Numbered from the stretch's first letter, positions 34,989-43,902 are shown. The stretch: DNA of 64,000 nt from Subtercola boreus (GCF_003399645.1 NZ_NBXD01000020.1:1-64000); one strand, 5' to 3'. Notes: a model not told the origin generated them from the letters alone. Numbers and translations are program-made.

Positions 34989-35162
34989 CTAGGCGGGAGC
35001 TACGACCCCTGCAAGCGCGTCGTGCAGTTCCCGTGCTTCAGCGTCGTTGACGGAGACAACAAGTCTGCCTCCTCCTTCAAGCGGCACTCGCACAATGATG
35101 AGGCGTCCTTCTTTGACAGCCTCCATCGGGCCGTCTCCGGTCCTGGGTTTCATGGCGGCCAT
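34989..35162 (-). CDS. DUF3117 family small protein
   Basis: This 57-aa open frame is read on the minus strand: MAAMKPRTGDGPMEAVKEGR, then LIIVRVPLEGGGRLVVSVND, then AEARELHDALAGVVAPA. It matches the DUF3117 family, a very small conserved actinobacterial protein of unknown function. A ribosome site (GGAAGGGG) lies 7 nt before the ATG, and a promoter-like GATAAT lies further upstream. Codon use is less GC-biased than its neighbours (GAA, GGA, CTT), perhaps reflecting high expression. It is easily missed because of its length. Confidence 0.92.
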   Translation of the reverse strand: MAAMKPRTGDGPMEAVKEGRLIIVRVPLEGGGRLVVSVNDAEARELHDALAGVVAPA

Positions 35163-35193
35163 GCGGCATCCCCTTCCGTGGTGTCGTATCTCT

Positions 35194-35199
35194 ATTATC
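35194..35199 (-). promoter_or_regulatory. -10 hexamer of the DUF3117 promoter
   Basis: GATAAT on the minus strand is 31 nt upstream of the ATG, with weak TTCGAA 18 bp further upstream as a possible -35. Unlike many promoters in the window this one gives a leader with a ribosome site. Confidence 0.45.
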
Positions 35200-35257
35200 G
35201 TTCATCGGCGCGGGGCTTTCGAACCTCGACGGTCGTACCGCCATGCCCCTGCGCCTC

Positions 35258-36541
35258 TTACGGCGGAGTCCAGTCAGACCCGTCGACTCCCCAGCAGATC
35301 AGCAACCAGCCCCATTGCGCGGCCAGGAAGACAATGACGATCGCCACGCGGTAGACGCGCGACTTCGGCAGCGCGACGACCCCGAGCAGCGGGAACAGCG
35401 GCATCAGCAACCGGAAGATGCTCGACTGCGGGAAGAACACCGCGAGCAGGTAGATCGCGTAGGCGATGACCCAGAACCGCAGGTCGAGAGGGATGCGCCG
35501 CACCCCGCGCGTCGCCATCACCAGCGCGAAGATCACCACCAGCAGCACCACCAGAACGGCGCCGATGCCCACCCCGACGGGCACCCCCAGCCACCAGTCC
35601 AGCCACCAGTTGCCCCCCTGGAGCCAGGAGGTGAAAGGCACGAGGTGGCTGTAGCCGATGTAGGTCGCCCGCCAGGCCAACTCGGTCTCGGTGTAGGCGG
35701 TGAAGTACCCCGTCGCGGCCCAGGCAATGACCGTCCAGAGCAGTCCGCTGAGCACACTGAAGGCGGCGACGCCGGTCGCGAGCACCCGCTCCCGCACCGG
35801 GAACGGATCGCGCGCCCGCACCCACCAGCGGTGCGCGATGTGCAACCCGAGCGCCAGCGCGAACGCGAGCCCGCTCGGCCGGGTGAACGACATGACCAGC
35901 ACCACGGGGAAGAGCCACGCGTACTTTCGCCTGACCAGCAGATACAGCGCCACGGTCAGCAGGAACAGATACATCGATTCGGCGTACGCGACCTGGAACA
36001 TCGGCGACACGGGAGCTATGCAGAACAGCAGCACAGCGAACATCGAGGTGCCGTGCGGCAGTGTGAGCCGCATCAGCCGGTAGAACATGACGGCCGCGCC
36101 GGCGCCGAAGAGCAGCGACACGATGACCGACAGGTACTCCCACGGCACACCGGTCACGGTTGTCAGGGCGCGTACGAGGAATGGATACCCCGGCAGGAAC
36201 GCCCACGAGTTTTGTTCGACGTGCCCTGAGGTCGAGAGCGGCAACTGCGACGGATAGCCCCAGTAGGCGACGATCTTGTACCAGGTACCGTCCCAGATCG
36301 ACGCGTAGTCGAAGTACGACGGTTTCGCGCCCGTCCACGGGTTCTGGCCCTGCACGCTGGCGAGCACGAGCAGCATCACGGTGGTGACGACGCGGGCACC
36401 GGCATAGACCAGCAGAACGTCGACCACCGCCGAGGCCCAGAGGCGCTGCCACCACGCGCCCGAGGTGCGGCTCCGGATGCCCGGGGCAGCGCCCCCGGGC
36501 GGAACCGGTTCGGCGTGCCGGTCGTCTACGGCCTGCGTCAT
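35258..36541 (-). CDS. Polytopic membrane mannosyltransferase (PIG-V-like glycosyltransferase)
   Basis: The 427-aa protein has about nine or ten hydrophobic segments. After the first membrane helix (VVDVLLVYAGARVVTTVMLL) comes the acidic motif SIWDGTWYKIVAYWGYP, typical of the PIG-V-like and GT-C glycosyltransferases that use lipid-linked sugars on the outer face. A later loop reads NSWAFLPGYPFLVRAL. The acceptor is unknown; cell-wall glycans or glycoproteins are plausible. It follows dapE by 29 bp and probably shares its transcript. GTG 36553 is an alternative start four codons earlier. Confidence 0.82.
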   Translation of the reverse strand: MTQAVDDRHAEPVPPGGAAPGIRSRTSGAWWQRLWASAVVDVLLVYAGARVVTTVMLLVLASVQGQNPWTGAKPSYFDYASIWDGTWYKIVAYWGYPSQLPLSTSGHVEQNSWAFLPGYPFLVRALTTVTGVPWEYLSVIVSLLFGAGAAVMFYRLMRLTLPHGTSMFAVLLFCIAPVSPMFQVAYAESMYLFLLTVALYLLVRRKYAWLFPVVLVMSFTRPSGLAFALALGLHIAHRWWVRARDPFPVRERVLATGVAAFSVLSGLLWTVIAWAATGYFTAYTETELAWRATYIGYSHLVPFTSWLQGGNWWLDWWLGVPVGVGIGAVLVVLLVVIFALVMATRGVRRIPLDLRFWVIAYAIYLLAVFFPQSSIFRLLMPLFPLLGVVALPKSRVYRVAIVIVFLAAQWGWLLICWGVDGSDWTPP

Positions 36542-36570
36542 GCCAGCCTGCACGGGTCGGAGATCACGGC

Positions 36571-37668
36571 TCAGCTCTTCGACAGCCAGACCCGGAGGGC
36601 CTCTTCGCAGGAGGTGATCTGTGACAGCAGCACCCGCTCATCGTCGGCGTGCGCCTTCATCGGGTCGCCGGGGCCGAAGTTCACCGACGGAATGCCGAGT
36701 GCCGAGAAGCGGGCCACATCGGTCCAGCCGTACTTGGGCTTCGCCTCCCCGCCGACCGCAGCCAGGAACTCCTTCGCCAGCGGAGCGTCGAGCCCGGGCC
36801 GTGCGCCCTCGGCGAGGTCGACCACCGTGACCTCGTAGTCGCCGAAGAGTTCGTTCATGTGGGCGATGGCCTCGTCGCCCGACCGGCTCGGCGCGAAGCG
36901 GTAGTTGATGTGCACCATCGCCTCATCGGGGATGATGTTGCCTGCGATTCCGCCGCTGATACCCACGGCGTTCAGACCCTCGCGGTAGACCAGACCGTCG
37001 ACCTCCACCTCGCGGGCCTCGTAGGCGGCGAGCGTGTTCAGCACAGGGGCCAGCTTGTGCACAGCGTTCGAACCCACCCAGCCGCGTGCCGAGTGGGAGC
37101 GTTTGCCGAAGGCACGCACCTCGATGCGGAGGTTGCCGTTGCAGCCGCCCTCGATCTGGCTGTTCGACGGTTCGCCGAGAATCGAGAAGTCACCGACGAA
37201 CAGGTCGGGACGGTTCGCTGCCAGCCTGCCGAGGCCGTTCAGCGCCGCCGAGACCTCTTCGTGGTCGTACCACATCCACGTCACATCGACGCGGGGGTCG
37301 GTGAGCTCGGCCGCGAGCTTCAGCTGCACCGCGACGCCGGCCTTCATGTCGACCGTTCCGCGGCCCCAGAGGTAGTCGAGGCCGTCGATCGTCTCGTACC
37401 GCGTCGGCACGTTACCGTTCTCGGGCACCACATCGATGTGGCCGGCGATCACGACCCGCTGTTCGCGCCCGAAGTTCGTGCGGGCCACGACCGTGTCACC
37501 GTCCCGGATGATCTCGAGGTGCTCCGCTCCGGCCAGGCTGGCGACGATCGCGTCGGCGAGCGGCCCCTCATCGCCCGACACCGAGTGGATGTCGCAGAGC
37601 TGCCGGGTGAGATCGATCGAGCTGGCCGCGAGGTCGAGCGGGATGATCGGGGCGAGAGTCTCCGGCAT
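36571..37668 (-). CDS. dapE: Succinyl-diaminopimelate desuccinylase
   Basis: The 365-aa M20 metallohydrolase releases succinate from N-succinyl-LL-diaminopimelate. Metal ligands are visible in VVIAGHIDVVPENGNVP (His, Asp), YLWGRGTVDMKAGVAVQL (Asp), MWYDHEEVSAALNGLG (Glu pair), FSILGEPSN and NFGPGDPMKAHADDERV (His). The actinobacterial form is shorter than the enterobacterial one at the N terminus. The start ATG 37668 is placed 7 nt after a TAAACT hexamer. It is divergent from dapD across 74 bp. Confidence 0.94.
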   Translation of the reverse strand: MPETLAPIIPLDLAASSIDLTRQLCDIHSVSGDEGPLADAIVASLAGAEHLEIIRDGDTVVARTNFGREQRVVIAGHIDVVPENGNVPTRYETIDGLDYLWGRGTVDMKAGVAVQLKLAAELTDPRVDVTWMWYDHEEVSAALNGLGRLAANRPDLFVGDFSILGEPSNSQIEGGCNGNLRIEVRAFGKRSHSARGWVGSNAVHKLAPVLNTLAAYEAREVEVDGLVYREGLNAVGISGGIAGNIIPDEAMVHINYRFAPSRSGDEAIAHMNELFGDYEVTVVDLAEGARPGLDAPLAKEFLAAVGGEAKPKYGWTDVARFSALGIPSVNFGPGDPMKAHADDERVLLSQITSCEEALRVWLSKS

Positions 37669-37675
37669 GCAGCCC

Positions 37676-37736
37676 AGTTTAGGCGAGCCCGCCGACATCC
37701 GCTGCGGCCGCCCGCCACGCCCCCCGCCGGTACCCT
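37676..37736. promoter_or_regulatory. Divergent leaderless promoters of dapE and dapD
   Basis: TAAACT on the minus strand (37676-37681) is 7 nt before the dapE ATG. TACCCT on the plus strand (37731-37736) is 6 nt before the dapD ATG. The intergenic space holds little besides the two promoters, so a single regulator bound between them could act on both. Confidence 0.55.
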
Positions 37737-37742
37737 TGGGGA

Positions 37743-38720
37743 ATGACGATCGACCTCTCCGTGCCCGTATCCGCCTGGGGCCACGGCCTCGCCACCGTCG
37801 CCGGCGACGGCACCGTTCTCGATACGTGGTACCCGGCACCCCGGCTCGGCGAACGCGACCCTGAACGGGGTGGTGCCGACGCAGCATCCGTTCTCGACGA
37901 CCTCATTGCACAGGCTGTTCCGGATGATCGGCGGAACGTGCGCGTCGAAGTGGTCACGACCGAGATCACCCTGGCCGACCCGCCCGCCTCGACGCCAGAC
38001 GCCTACCTTCGGCTACACCTCCTCTCGCACCTGCTCGTGCGGCCGAACACCATCAACCTCGACGGCATCTTCGGGCACCTCCCCATCACGGTGTGGACCA
38101 ACGCGGGCCCGGTACTCCCCGCCGACTTCGACCGTCTTCGCCCGTCCCTGCAGCGGCACGGCATCGCGGCGCACGGCATCGACAAGTTCCCGCGTCTGCT
38201 CGACTACGTCAGCCCCGACCGGGTGCGCATCGCCGACGCGTCCCGGGTGCGGCTCGGCGCCCACCTCTCGCCCGGTACGACGGTGATGCACGAGGGGTTC
38301 GTCAACTTCAACGCCGGAACGCTCGGCACCTCCATGGTGGAGGGTCGCATCTCGCAGGGGGTCGTGGTCGGTGACGGGTCGGATGTCGGCGGCGGGGCAT
38401 CCATCATGGGCACCCTCTCCGGCGGCGGCACCGAGCGCGTATCGATCGGCGAGCGCGCCCTGCTCGGGGCGAACTCGGGCATCGGCATCTCGATCGGCGA
38501 CGACTCCGTGGTGGAGGCGGGGCTCTACGTCACCGCGGGCACCAAGGTGTACCTCGTGGGCGCCCCGCGCCGGAACGACGGCAGCACACCGAGCGTGAAG
38601 GCCATCGAACTCTCGGGCCGCCCGAACCTGCTCTTCCGTCGCAACTCCCTGACGGGCGCCGTAGAGGCCCTGAGCCGCACCGGCGCCGGCGTGACCCTCA
38701 ACGAGACCCTGCACGCCTGA
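37743..38720 (+). CDS. dapD: 2,3,4,5-tetrahydropyridine-2,6-dicarboxylate N-succinyltransferase
   Basis: The 325-aa enzyme commits tetrahydrodipicolinate to the succinylase branch of lysine and peptidoglycan precursor synthesis. The left-handed beta-helix hexapeptide region runs through [40 protein letters not shown] and [20 protein letters not shown], then [21 protein letters not shown] trimer is expected. This is the long actinobacterial DapD type. The following step (DapC) is encoded at 40238-41362 and the next (DapE) directly opposite. Confidence 0.94.
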   Translation: MTIDLSVPVSAWGHGLATVAGDGTVLDTWYPAPRLGERDPERGGADAASVLDDLIAQAVPDDRRNVRVEVVTTEITLADPPASTPDAYLRLHLLSHLLVRPNTINLDGIFGHLPITVWTNAGPVLPADFDRLRPSLQRHGIAAHGIDKFPRLLDYVSPDRVRIADASRVRLGAHLSPGTTVMHEGFVNFNAGTLGTSMVEGRISQGVVVGDGSDVGGGASIMGTLSGGGTERVSIGERALLGANSGIGISIGDDSVVEAGLYVTAGTKVYLVGAPRRNDGSTPSVKAIELSGRPNLLFRRNSLTGAVEALSRTGAGVTLNETLHA

Positions 38721-38781
38721 CCCCGCCCCGCCCCACCTCCCCCGCTCCGCTCCCCCGCTCCGCTCCGATCGGCTCGGCCCA

Positions 38782-38843
38782 GTGAGACAGCTACGGACAC
38801 GTAAGAGGCGCACGCCTGTCTCACCTGTCCGGAGCTGTCTCAA
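38782..38843. repeat. Dispersed palindromic element, copy B (25-bp arms)
   Basis: Left arm 38782-38806 begins GTGAGACAGCTACGGACACG. Right arm 38819-38843 is its complement at 21 of 25 positions. The loop is 12 nt and itself contains GGCG/CGCC. It shares the arm core with the element at 28442-28503. It lies between the convergent dapD and gltA genes and could terminate both. Confidence 0.75.
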
Positions 38844-38897
38844 TTACGAGGAGGAGCCGGCGCGCGGCGGCGCGGCGGGCGCGGGGCGCGGCGCGGG

Positions 38898-40205
38898 TCA
38901 GCGGTCGGTGGGCCACTCGCGCTCGGGGCTGCCCAGGTAGAGCTGCTGCGGGCGGCCGATCTTGGTGGCGGGGTCGATCTGCATCTCGCGCCAGTGCGCG
39001 ATCCAGCCGGGAAGCCGCCCGATCGCGAAGAGCACCGTGAACATGCGCGTCGGAAAGCCCATCGCCTTGTAGATGACGCCGGTGTAGAAGTCGACATTGG
39101 GGTACAGGCGCCTCGAGATGAAGTAGTCGTCCGCCAGCGCGATCGCCTCGAGCTCCTTGGCGATGTCGAGGAGGTCATCCTGAACACCGAGGGCCGCGAG
39201 AACCTCGTCGGCGGCCTCCTTCACGAGCTTCGCGCGCGGGTCGTAGTTCTTGTACACGCGGTGACCGAAGCCCATGAGACGGATGCCCGCCTCCTTGTTC
39301 TTCACCCGCTCGACGAACTTCTCCACACCCTCACCAGAGTCGCGGATCTGCGCCAGCATCGTCAGCACGGCCTCGTTCGCCCCGCCGTGAAGCGGGCCGT
39401 AGAGCGCGTTGATACCGGCCGAGATCGAGGCAAACATGTTCGCCTCGGTCGAACCGACGAGCCGCACCGTCGACGTCGACGCGTTCTGCTCGTGGTCTTC
39501 ATGCAGGATGAGCAGTCGCTCCAGCGCCTTCGACAGCACCGGGTTGATCTTGTACGGTTCTGCCATCGTGCCGAAGTTCAGCCGCAGGAAGTTGTCGATG
39601 AAGCTCAGCGAGTTGTCGGGGTACAGAAACGCCTGCCCGAGGCTCTTCTTGTGCGCGTACGCCGCCATCACCGGCAGCTTCGCCAGCAGGCGGATCGTCG
39701 AGATCTCGACGTGCTCGGGGTTACGCGGGTCGAGCGAGTCCTGGTAGTAGGTCGACAGCGCCGAGATGCCGGCCGAGAGCACCGACATCGGGTGCGCGTT
39801 GTGCGGCAGGGCGTCGAAGAAGCGCTTCAGGTCTTCGTGCAGCAGAGTGTGGTGACGGATCTCATCGTCGAACTTCGACAGCTGCTCAGCCGTCGGCAGC
39901 TCGCCATAGATCAGCAGCCAGGCCGTCTCCAGATAGGTCGAGTTCTCGGCGATCTGGTCGATGGGGTAGCCGCGATAGCGCAGGATGCCCTTGTCGCCGT
40001 CGATGTACGTGATTGTCGAGCGTGTCGCCGAGGTGTTGACGAACCCGTAGTCGAGCGTCGTCAGGCCGGTCTGCTTCGTGAACGTCGAGATGTCGACCGA
40101 CGACGCCCCGTCGACGCTCGTCAGGATGGGGAACTCCGCCGTGCCCCCCGGAAAGGTCAGTGTGGCCTTCTGCTCGATGTCTGCAGCGTGATCGGTGTCG
40201 CCCAC
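38898..40205 (-). CDS. gltA: Citrate synthase (type II)
   Basis: The 435-aa enzyme condenses oxaloacetate and acetyl-CoA. Key sites are NALYGPLHGGANEAVL and GFGHRVYKNYDPRAKL, with the two catalytic His, plus RLYPNVDFYTGVIYKAMGF (active-site Asp). An N-terminal region of about 60 residues before GILRYRGYPIDQ is typical of the hexameric NADH-sensitive-type chain. GTG 40205 was chosen because GAGGAGG sits 4 nt before it; the ATG nine codons further upstream lacks a site. It is the last gene of a probable fdxA-dapC-gltA unit, 32 bp after dapC. Confidence 0.95.
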   Translation of the reverse strand: MGDTDHAADIEQKATLTFPGGTAEFPILTSVDGASSVDISTFTKQTGLTTLDYGFVNTSATRSTITYIDGDKGILRYRGYPIDQIAENSTYLETAWLLIYGELPTAEQLSKFDDEIRHHTLLHEDLKRFFDALPHNAHPMSVLSAGISALSTYYQDSLDPRNPEHVEISTIRLLAKLPVMAAYAHKKSLGQAFLYPDNSLSFIDNFLRLNFGTMAEPYKINPVLSKALERLLILHEDHEQNASTSTVRLVGSTEANMFASISAGINALYGPLHGGANEAVLTMLAQIRDSGEGVEKFVERVKNKEAGIRLMGFGHRVYKNYDPRAKLVKEAADEVLAALGVQDDLLDIAKELEAIALADDYFISRRLYPNVDFYTGVIYKAMGFPTRMFTVLFAIGRLPGWIAHWREMQIDPATKIGRPQQLYLGSPEREWPTDR

Positions 40206-40237
40206 GGCGCCTCCTCGAGATTCGTGTTGCACAGCAC

Positions 40238-41362
40238 TCAGCCTAAAGCACGGTCGGCACCCAGCCGTTCGGCCGCGGCCCGGATGCGCTCGTCGGTCGC
40301 CGTGAGCGAGAACCGCACGTGCTCGGGAAAGTGGTCGCCGTAGAACGGGCCCGGGCCCGGGCCCGCCAGAATACCCAGCTCGGCCAGTTCGGCGATGCTC
40401 TGCCAGGCATCCTGGCGCCGGGTCGCCCAGAGGTAGAGCCCGGCCTCGCTGCGATCGATGTGGAAGCCAGCGGTCTCGAGGGCAGGCTTCAGGATGTCGC
40501 GGCGAGCCCGGTAGAGCTCCTTCTGCCGATCGACGTGCGCGCTGTCGCCGAGCGCCGCGATCATCGCCGTCTGCACGGGTGCGGGCGGCATCATGCCGGC
40601 ATGCTTGCGCACGGTCAGCAACCGCTCGACGATCGTCTCGTCACCGGCGACGAAGGCCGCACGGTAGCCGGCGAGGTTCGACTGCTTGCTCAGCGAGTAC
40701 ACCGCGAGGATGCCCGTCAGGTCACCACCGGTCACGCGGGGATCGAGGATGCTCGGTACCGGTTCGCTCGCCCACCGGCCGTCCCAGCCGAGGTCGGCGT
40801 AACACTCGTCGTTCGCGATCACGGCGCCCAACTCCCGGGCCCGCACGACCGCACGGGAGAGCTGCACGCTGTCGAGCACCGCGCCATCCGGGTTGCCGGG
40901 GGAGTTCAGCCAGACCAGCTTCGTCTCGGCGGGCCACTCGTCGGGGTCGTCGGCAGCGAGCGAGCGAGCGCCCGCGATCGTCGCGCCGATCTCGTAGGTC
41001 GGATAGGCGGCCCGTGGATGCACGACCACGTCACCCTCGCCGAGCCCCAGCATGAACGGCAGCCAGGCCACGAGCTCCTTCGAGCCGATCGTCGGCAGTA
41101 CCCGCGCCGATGTCAGCCCGGTCACGCCGCGACGACGCTCGAACCAGGACACGATCGCGTTCTGCAGCTCTGGGCTGCCGGCCGTCGCCGGGTAGGAATG
41201 GGCATCCGTCGCCGCCGCGAGCGCGTCACGCACCACCTGCGGGGTGGGATCGACCGGGGAGCCGATCGAGAGGTCGACGATGCCTCCCGGATGCGCCCCC
41301 GCCACCCGGGCGAACGGCTTCATCGCGTCCCACGGGTAGTCGGGCAGAGAGCCGAGCGCCAC
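40238..41362 (-). CDS. dapC: N-succinyldiaminopimelate aminotransferase
   Basis: The 374-aa fold type I PLP enzyme is of the actinobacterial DapC type. It starts LPDYPWDAMKPFARVAGAHP, has WLNSPGNPDGAVLD, the cofactor-binding AVIANDECYADLGW, and SLSKQSNLAGYRAAFVAG, whose Lys should form the internal aldimine. The C terminus shows FPEHVRFSLTATDERI. It transfers an amino group from glutamate to N-succinyl-2-amino-6-ketopimelate. It lies 3 bp after fdxA. The fdxA-dapC pairing is, as I recall, common in Actinobacteria. Confidence 0.93.
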   Translation of the reverse strand: MALGSLPDYPWDAMKPFARVAGAHPGGIVDLSIGSPVDPTPQVVRDALAAATDAHSYPATAGSPELQNAIVSWFERRRGVTGLTSARVLPTIGSKELVAWLPFMLGLGEGDVVVHPRAAYPTYEIGATIAGARSLAADDPDEWPAETKLVWLNSPGNPDGAVLDSVQLSRAVVRARELGAVIANDECYADLGWDGRWASEPVPSILDPRVTGGDLTGILAVYSLSKQSNLAGYRAAFVAGDETIVERLLTVRKHAGMMPPAPVQTAMIAALGDSAHVDRQKELYRARRDILKPALETAGFHIDRSEAGLYLWATRRQDAWQSIAELAELGILAGPGPGPFYGDHFPEHVRFSLTATDERIRAAAERLGADRALG

Positions 41363-41365
41363 CGG

Positions 41366-41692
41366 TTACTGGTGCGTCTCTTGCGGGGGAAGCACCGAGA
41401 TGACGGGGTGGTCCTTCGGAATCACGCCGATCTTGGCGGCGCCGCCCGGCGATCCGATGTCGGTGAAGAACTCGACGTTCGCCTTGTAGTAGTCGGCCCA
41501 CTCTTCGGGGAGGTCGTCTTCGTAGTAGATCGCCTCGACGGGGCAGACGGGCTCGCACGCACCGCAGTCGACACACTCGTCGGGGTGGATGTAGAGCGAG
41601 CGTTCACCCTCGTAGATGCAGTCGACCGGGCATTCGTCGATGCAGGCGCGATCCTTGACGTCGACACACGGCAGAGCGATGACATAGGTCAC
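41366..41692 (-). CDS. fdxA: 7Fe-8S type ferredoxin
   Basis: The 108-aa electron carrier starts at a GTG with GGAAGGA about ten bases upstream. The cluster-binding Cys are in PCVDVKDRACIDECPVDCIY and DECVDCGACEPVCPVEAIYY. These are spaced for one [3Fe-4S] and one [4Fe-4S] cluster, as in FdxA/FdxC. The remaining C-terminal third (ADYYKANVEFFTDIGSPGGA) is typical of the family. A fragment upstream in the same frame is not part of the gene. It leads the fdxA-dapC-gltA run. Confidence 0.94.
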   Translation of the reverse strand: MTYVIALPCVDVKDRACIDECPVDCIYEGERSLYIHPDECVDCGACEPVCPVEAIYYEDDLPEEWADYYKANVEFFTDIGSPGGAAKIGVIPKDHPVISVLPPQETHQ

Positions 41693-41727
41693 TGTGGTGA
41701 GATCCTTCCGAACAGACAGGTTCCATT

Positions 41728-42201
41728 CTAAACGCGGCGGCGGCCGAGCTTCGGCCACGCGATCACCACGAGGGCGATGACGGTCGGAGCGAACGTCCAC
41801 ACGTATCCGGCGGTGTTCGCCGGAACGAGCACCGATCCCCCGGGACTCGGCAGCGTGAGAACGGCCACGATGCCGACCAGTCCGAGGGCCGCGAGGAAGG
41901 CGATCAGCCTCGACGGCAACACGAGCCGGAGGCCCACGAGCAGCAGGGTGACAGCCGCGATCGCGAGCACGAGCCCGATCGGTGCGTCGAACAGGCCGAA
42001 GAAACTGATGCTCGCCTGGTTCACGACGGTGCCGAGCATGCCGAAGACCACGCCGAGCAGCAGGCCGACGGCCCAGCTGGCGGCTCGCACGACGCCCGAC
42101 TCGCCGACGGGCTCCACGGGATGCGGTACCGCGGCCTGAGCGGCCTGCCCGTCGCCCGGGGCGGCGGTCGGCCCTGAGACGGGAGCAGGGAACTGCGACA
42201 T
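41728..42201 (-). CDS. Small membrane protein (DUF6113-like)
   Basis: The 157-aa protein has a Pro/Ala-rich cytoplasmic N terminus and four hydrophobic segments (ASWAVGLLLGVVFGMLGTVV, then about residues 72-91, 98-115 and 130-148). It lies 35 bp upstream of fdxA in the same direction. Members next to fdxA in other Actinobacteria are annotated DUF6113, an assignment I make from memory of context and shape. ATG 42201 was preferred over a start 14 codons upstream because it begins the domain. Function unknown. Confidence 0.7.
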   Translation of the reverse strand: MSQFPAPVSGPTAAPGDGQAAQAAVPHPVEPVGESGVVRAASWAVGLLLGVVFGMLGTVVNQASISFFGLFDAPIGLVLAIAAVTLLLVGLRLVLPSRLIAFLAALGLVGIVAVLTLPSPGGSVLVPANTAGYVWTFAPTVIALVVIAWPKLGRRRV

Positions 42202-42315
42202 CACGATTGCCTTTCGGTTGGTGCCCCCAATGTACCGAGCCAAGCTGGGCGCTGTTAGCGTTGAGGTGACAACGGCGTCGCCCCAGCCCTGTCACACCAT
42301 CCACGGAGACCGTTC

Positions 42316-43206
42316 GTGCCCCAGCATCCAGCCCCACCGCGGGCCCGTCTCGCCCTGATCGGCGCGGGCGCGGCGCTGCTTCTCCTGCTGAGCGGCTGCG
42401 CAACGAACTCCCCCGGCGAGGCGGCCGCGGCGGCTGCGGCGAAACCGCTGAGCCAGGCCGCTTTCATCACGCGCCAGCTCTCTGTGTCGAGCACCGACTT
42501 CGGGGAGTACCTCGGGCAGCAGGCGCAGAAGCTCAGCGCGGGCACCACGGAGTTCACCGCAGCCTACGAGTCGGGCGACGACGATCTTGCCCGTGCGCTG
42601 TACGCACCCACCCGCTCGTTCTACAACCGGATGCTCGGCGCAGCCGGCTCGTTCCCCGAACTCGATGCGTCGCTCGACGGACCGTCGGCCGGCTGGCACA
42701 CCATCGAGCAGGCTCTCTATGCCCCCGCTCCGGCAACGGCTCCCTCGGGGCGGATGTCGTCACCCGAGCAGCGGTCGGGCCCGGCCCGGCAGCTCGACGC
42801 CGACACGGCAGCCCTCGTCGCCGCTGTCGAGAGCATCCGCCCCACCGTCGCCGAACAGGCAGACGGGGTGGCCACCCTGCTCTCCGGTCGCGCGACCGCT
42901 GCGGCAGCCGGCACGGAGCAACCGCTCTCGCACACCGACCTCTCCGATCTGCAGGGCTACGTCGACGGGTCGCGCGAGGCGTTCTCGGGCCTCCGCCCCA
43001 TTCTCGTGACGCAGAACGCGGCACTCGCGACGACCCTCGACCACCGCTTCGAGGCCGTCGAAAACGAGCTGAACGCTCTCCGCACGGGAGTTACCTTCCC
43101 CGGCTACGACACCCTCACCGATACCCAGCGCACCTCGCTGAGGAGCGCCGTCGCCGACCTCACCGACTCGTTCGGCATCGTGCCCGACACGATGGACCAG
43201 CCCTAG
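42316..43206 (+). CDS. EfeO/EfeM-like imelysin-domain lipoprotein
   Basis: The 296-aa lipoprotein starts at a GTG. The signal peptide ends in the lipobox LLLLSGC, so the mature protein is anchored outside the membrane. The rest is helical and resembles the M75/imelysin domain of EfeO, including GWHTIEQAL, which carries the H-x-x-E motif, and LSHTDLSDLQGYVDGSREAF, a counterpart of the EfeO stretch YSHIDLVDFVANVEG. The cupredoxin domain of full EfeO is missing, as in EfeM proteins. It lies near the efeUOB operon but on the other strand. A part in iron binding is likely but unproven. Confidence 0.8.
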   Translation: MPQHPAPPRARLALIGAGAALLLLLSGCATNSPGEAAAAAAAKPLSQAAFITRQLSVSSTDFGEYLGQQAQKLSAGTTEFTAAYESGDDDLARALYAPTRSFYNRMLGAAGSFPELDASLDGPSAGWHTIEQALYAPAPATAPSGRMSSPEQRSGPARQLDADTAALVAAVESIRPTVAEQADGVATLLSGRATAAAAGTEQPLSHTDLSDLQGYVDGSREAFSGLRPILVTQNAALATTLDHRFEAVENELNALRTGVTFPGYDTLTDTQRTSLRSAVADLTDSFGIVPDTMDQP

Positions 43207-43217
43207 ACGAAAGAAAT

Positions 43218-43235
43218 CTCGCCCTGAAAGGCGAG
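43218..43235. terminator. Hairpin after the EfeO-like lipoprotein gene
   Basis: The hairpin CTCGCC-CTGAAA-GGCGAG begins 12 bp after the stop. It is a short stem without a T tract. It may mark the end of the transcript and the border of the low-GC cassette that follows. Confidence 0.4.
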
Positions 43236-43336
43236 TGCGCGCACCGGCCTGGACGGCTGCCCGCCCTGAAGCTGCCCAGAAGTCGCTCGCCGGGTCGCGG
43301 GGTCACCCGCCTGCTTCCCCGCCGGTCTGACTGTGT

Positions 43337-43888
43337 TCAGTTCGACGTGATGAATAACTCCGCGTGGAGGTCTTCGAACCAGAGATTCGACGGCTGTGTC
43401 GCGATGGTAATGGCAGCGCCACGCCCAGACCATAGTTCGCACCGAATATCGCCGACCACGAGCACGGCGGGACTCCCAGGACTCGCGATCTCACCTTCGA
43501 TCGCAGTCTCGATAAGCCCGCGCGCCACTGTGAGCGGCACTGAAGACACTGAATGGAGAAAGTCCATCGCGTGAACGGCAACACGGGAATCGAACCCGAA
43601 GGATCTTTCGCGCGAGCGAGCCCCCATAGAGTCAGACCAGCTGCGAACGCTAACCTCCACGACGCGCCCCCCGTGGTGCACACCATAGATTGCGTCCACC
43701 ATGTGCTGCCTGATCGGGAACCCGGGAGCGCTCCCTCCCCGCCAGCTGTAACCCCGAAATTCAACTTCGTCATTCAATCGAAGGTGACCAACCGGACTCT
43801 CGAGCTTTCGAGCCGCCTCAGGCTCGTTCTGTGTTGTGAGCATCGCACCGGTCTCGCCCCCAGCGCCAGGTGGACCGCCAGAGAACAT
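43337..43888 (-). CDS. Hypothetical protein of the accessory cassette
   Basis: The 183-aa protein is not recognised. It has a soluble look, no signal peptide and no membrane segment. Visible features are RLNDEVEFRGYSWRGGSAPG, HMVDAIYGVHHGGRVVEVSV, MDFLHSVSSVPLTVARGLIE and a Trp-containing C terminus, NLWFEDLHAELFITSN. The interval is less GC-rich than the neighbourhood and codon use is less biased, suggesting recent arrival. It starts 14 bp after the stop of the secreted-protein gene, with GGAG eight bases before its ATG, so the two form a unit. A later start at 43843 is possible. Confidence 0.6.
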   Translation of the reverse strand: MFSGGPPGAGGETGAMLTTQNEPEAARKLESPVGHLRLNDEVEFRGYSWRGGSAPGFPIRQHMVDAIYGVHHGGRVVEVSVRSWSDSMGARSRERSFGFDSRVAVHAMDFLHSVSSVPLTVARGLIETAIEGEIASPGSPAVLVVGDIRCELWSGRGAAITIATQPSNLWFEDLHAELFITSN

Positions 43889-43902
43889 CGTGTGTGCTCC
43901 GG

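Noticed and set aside
42244-42315. Iron box before the EfeO-like lipoprotein gene
   Set aside because: No 19-bp match to the DtxR/IdeR consensus was found between the two divergent genes. TTAGCGTTGAGG is a better -10 candidate.
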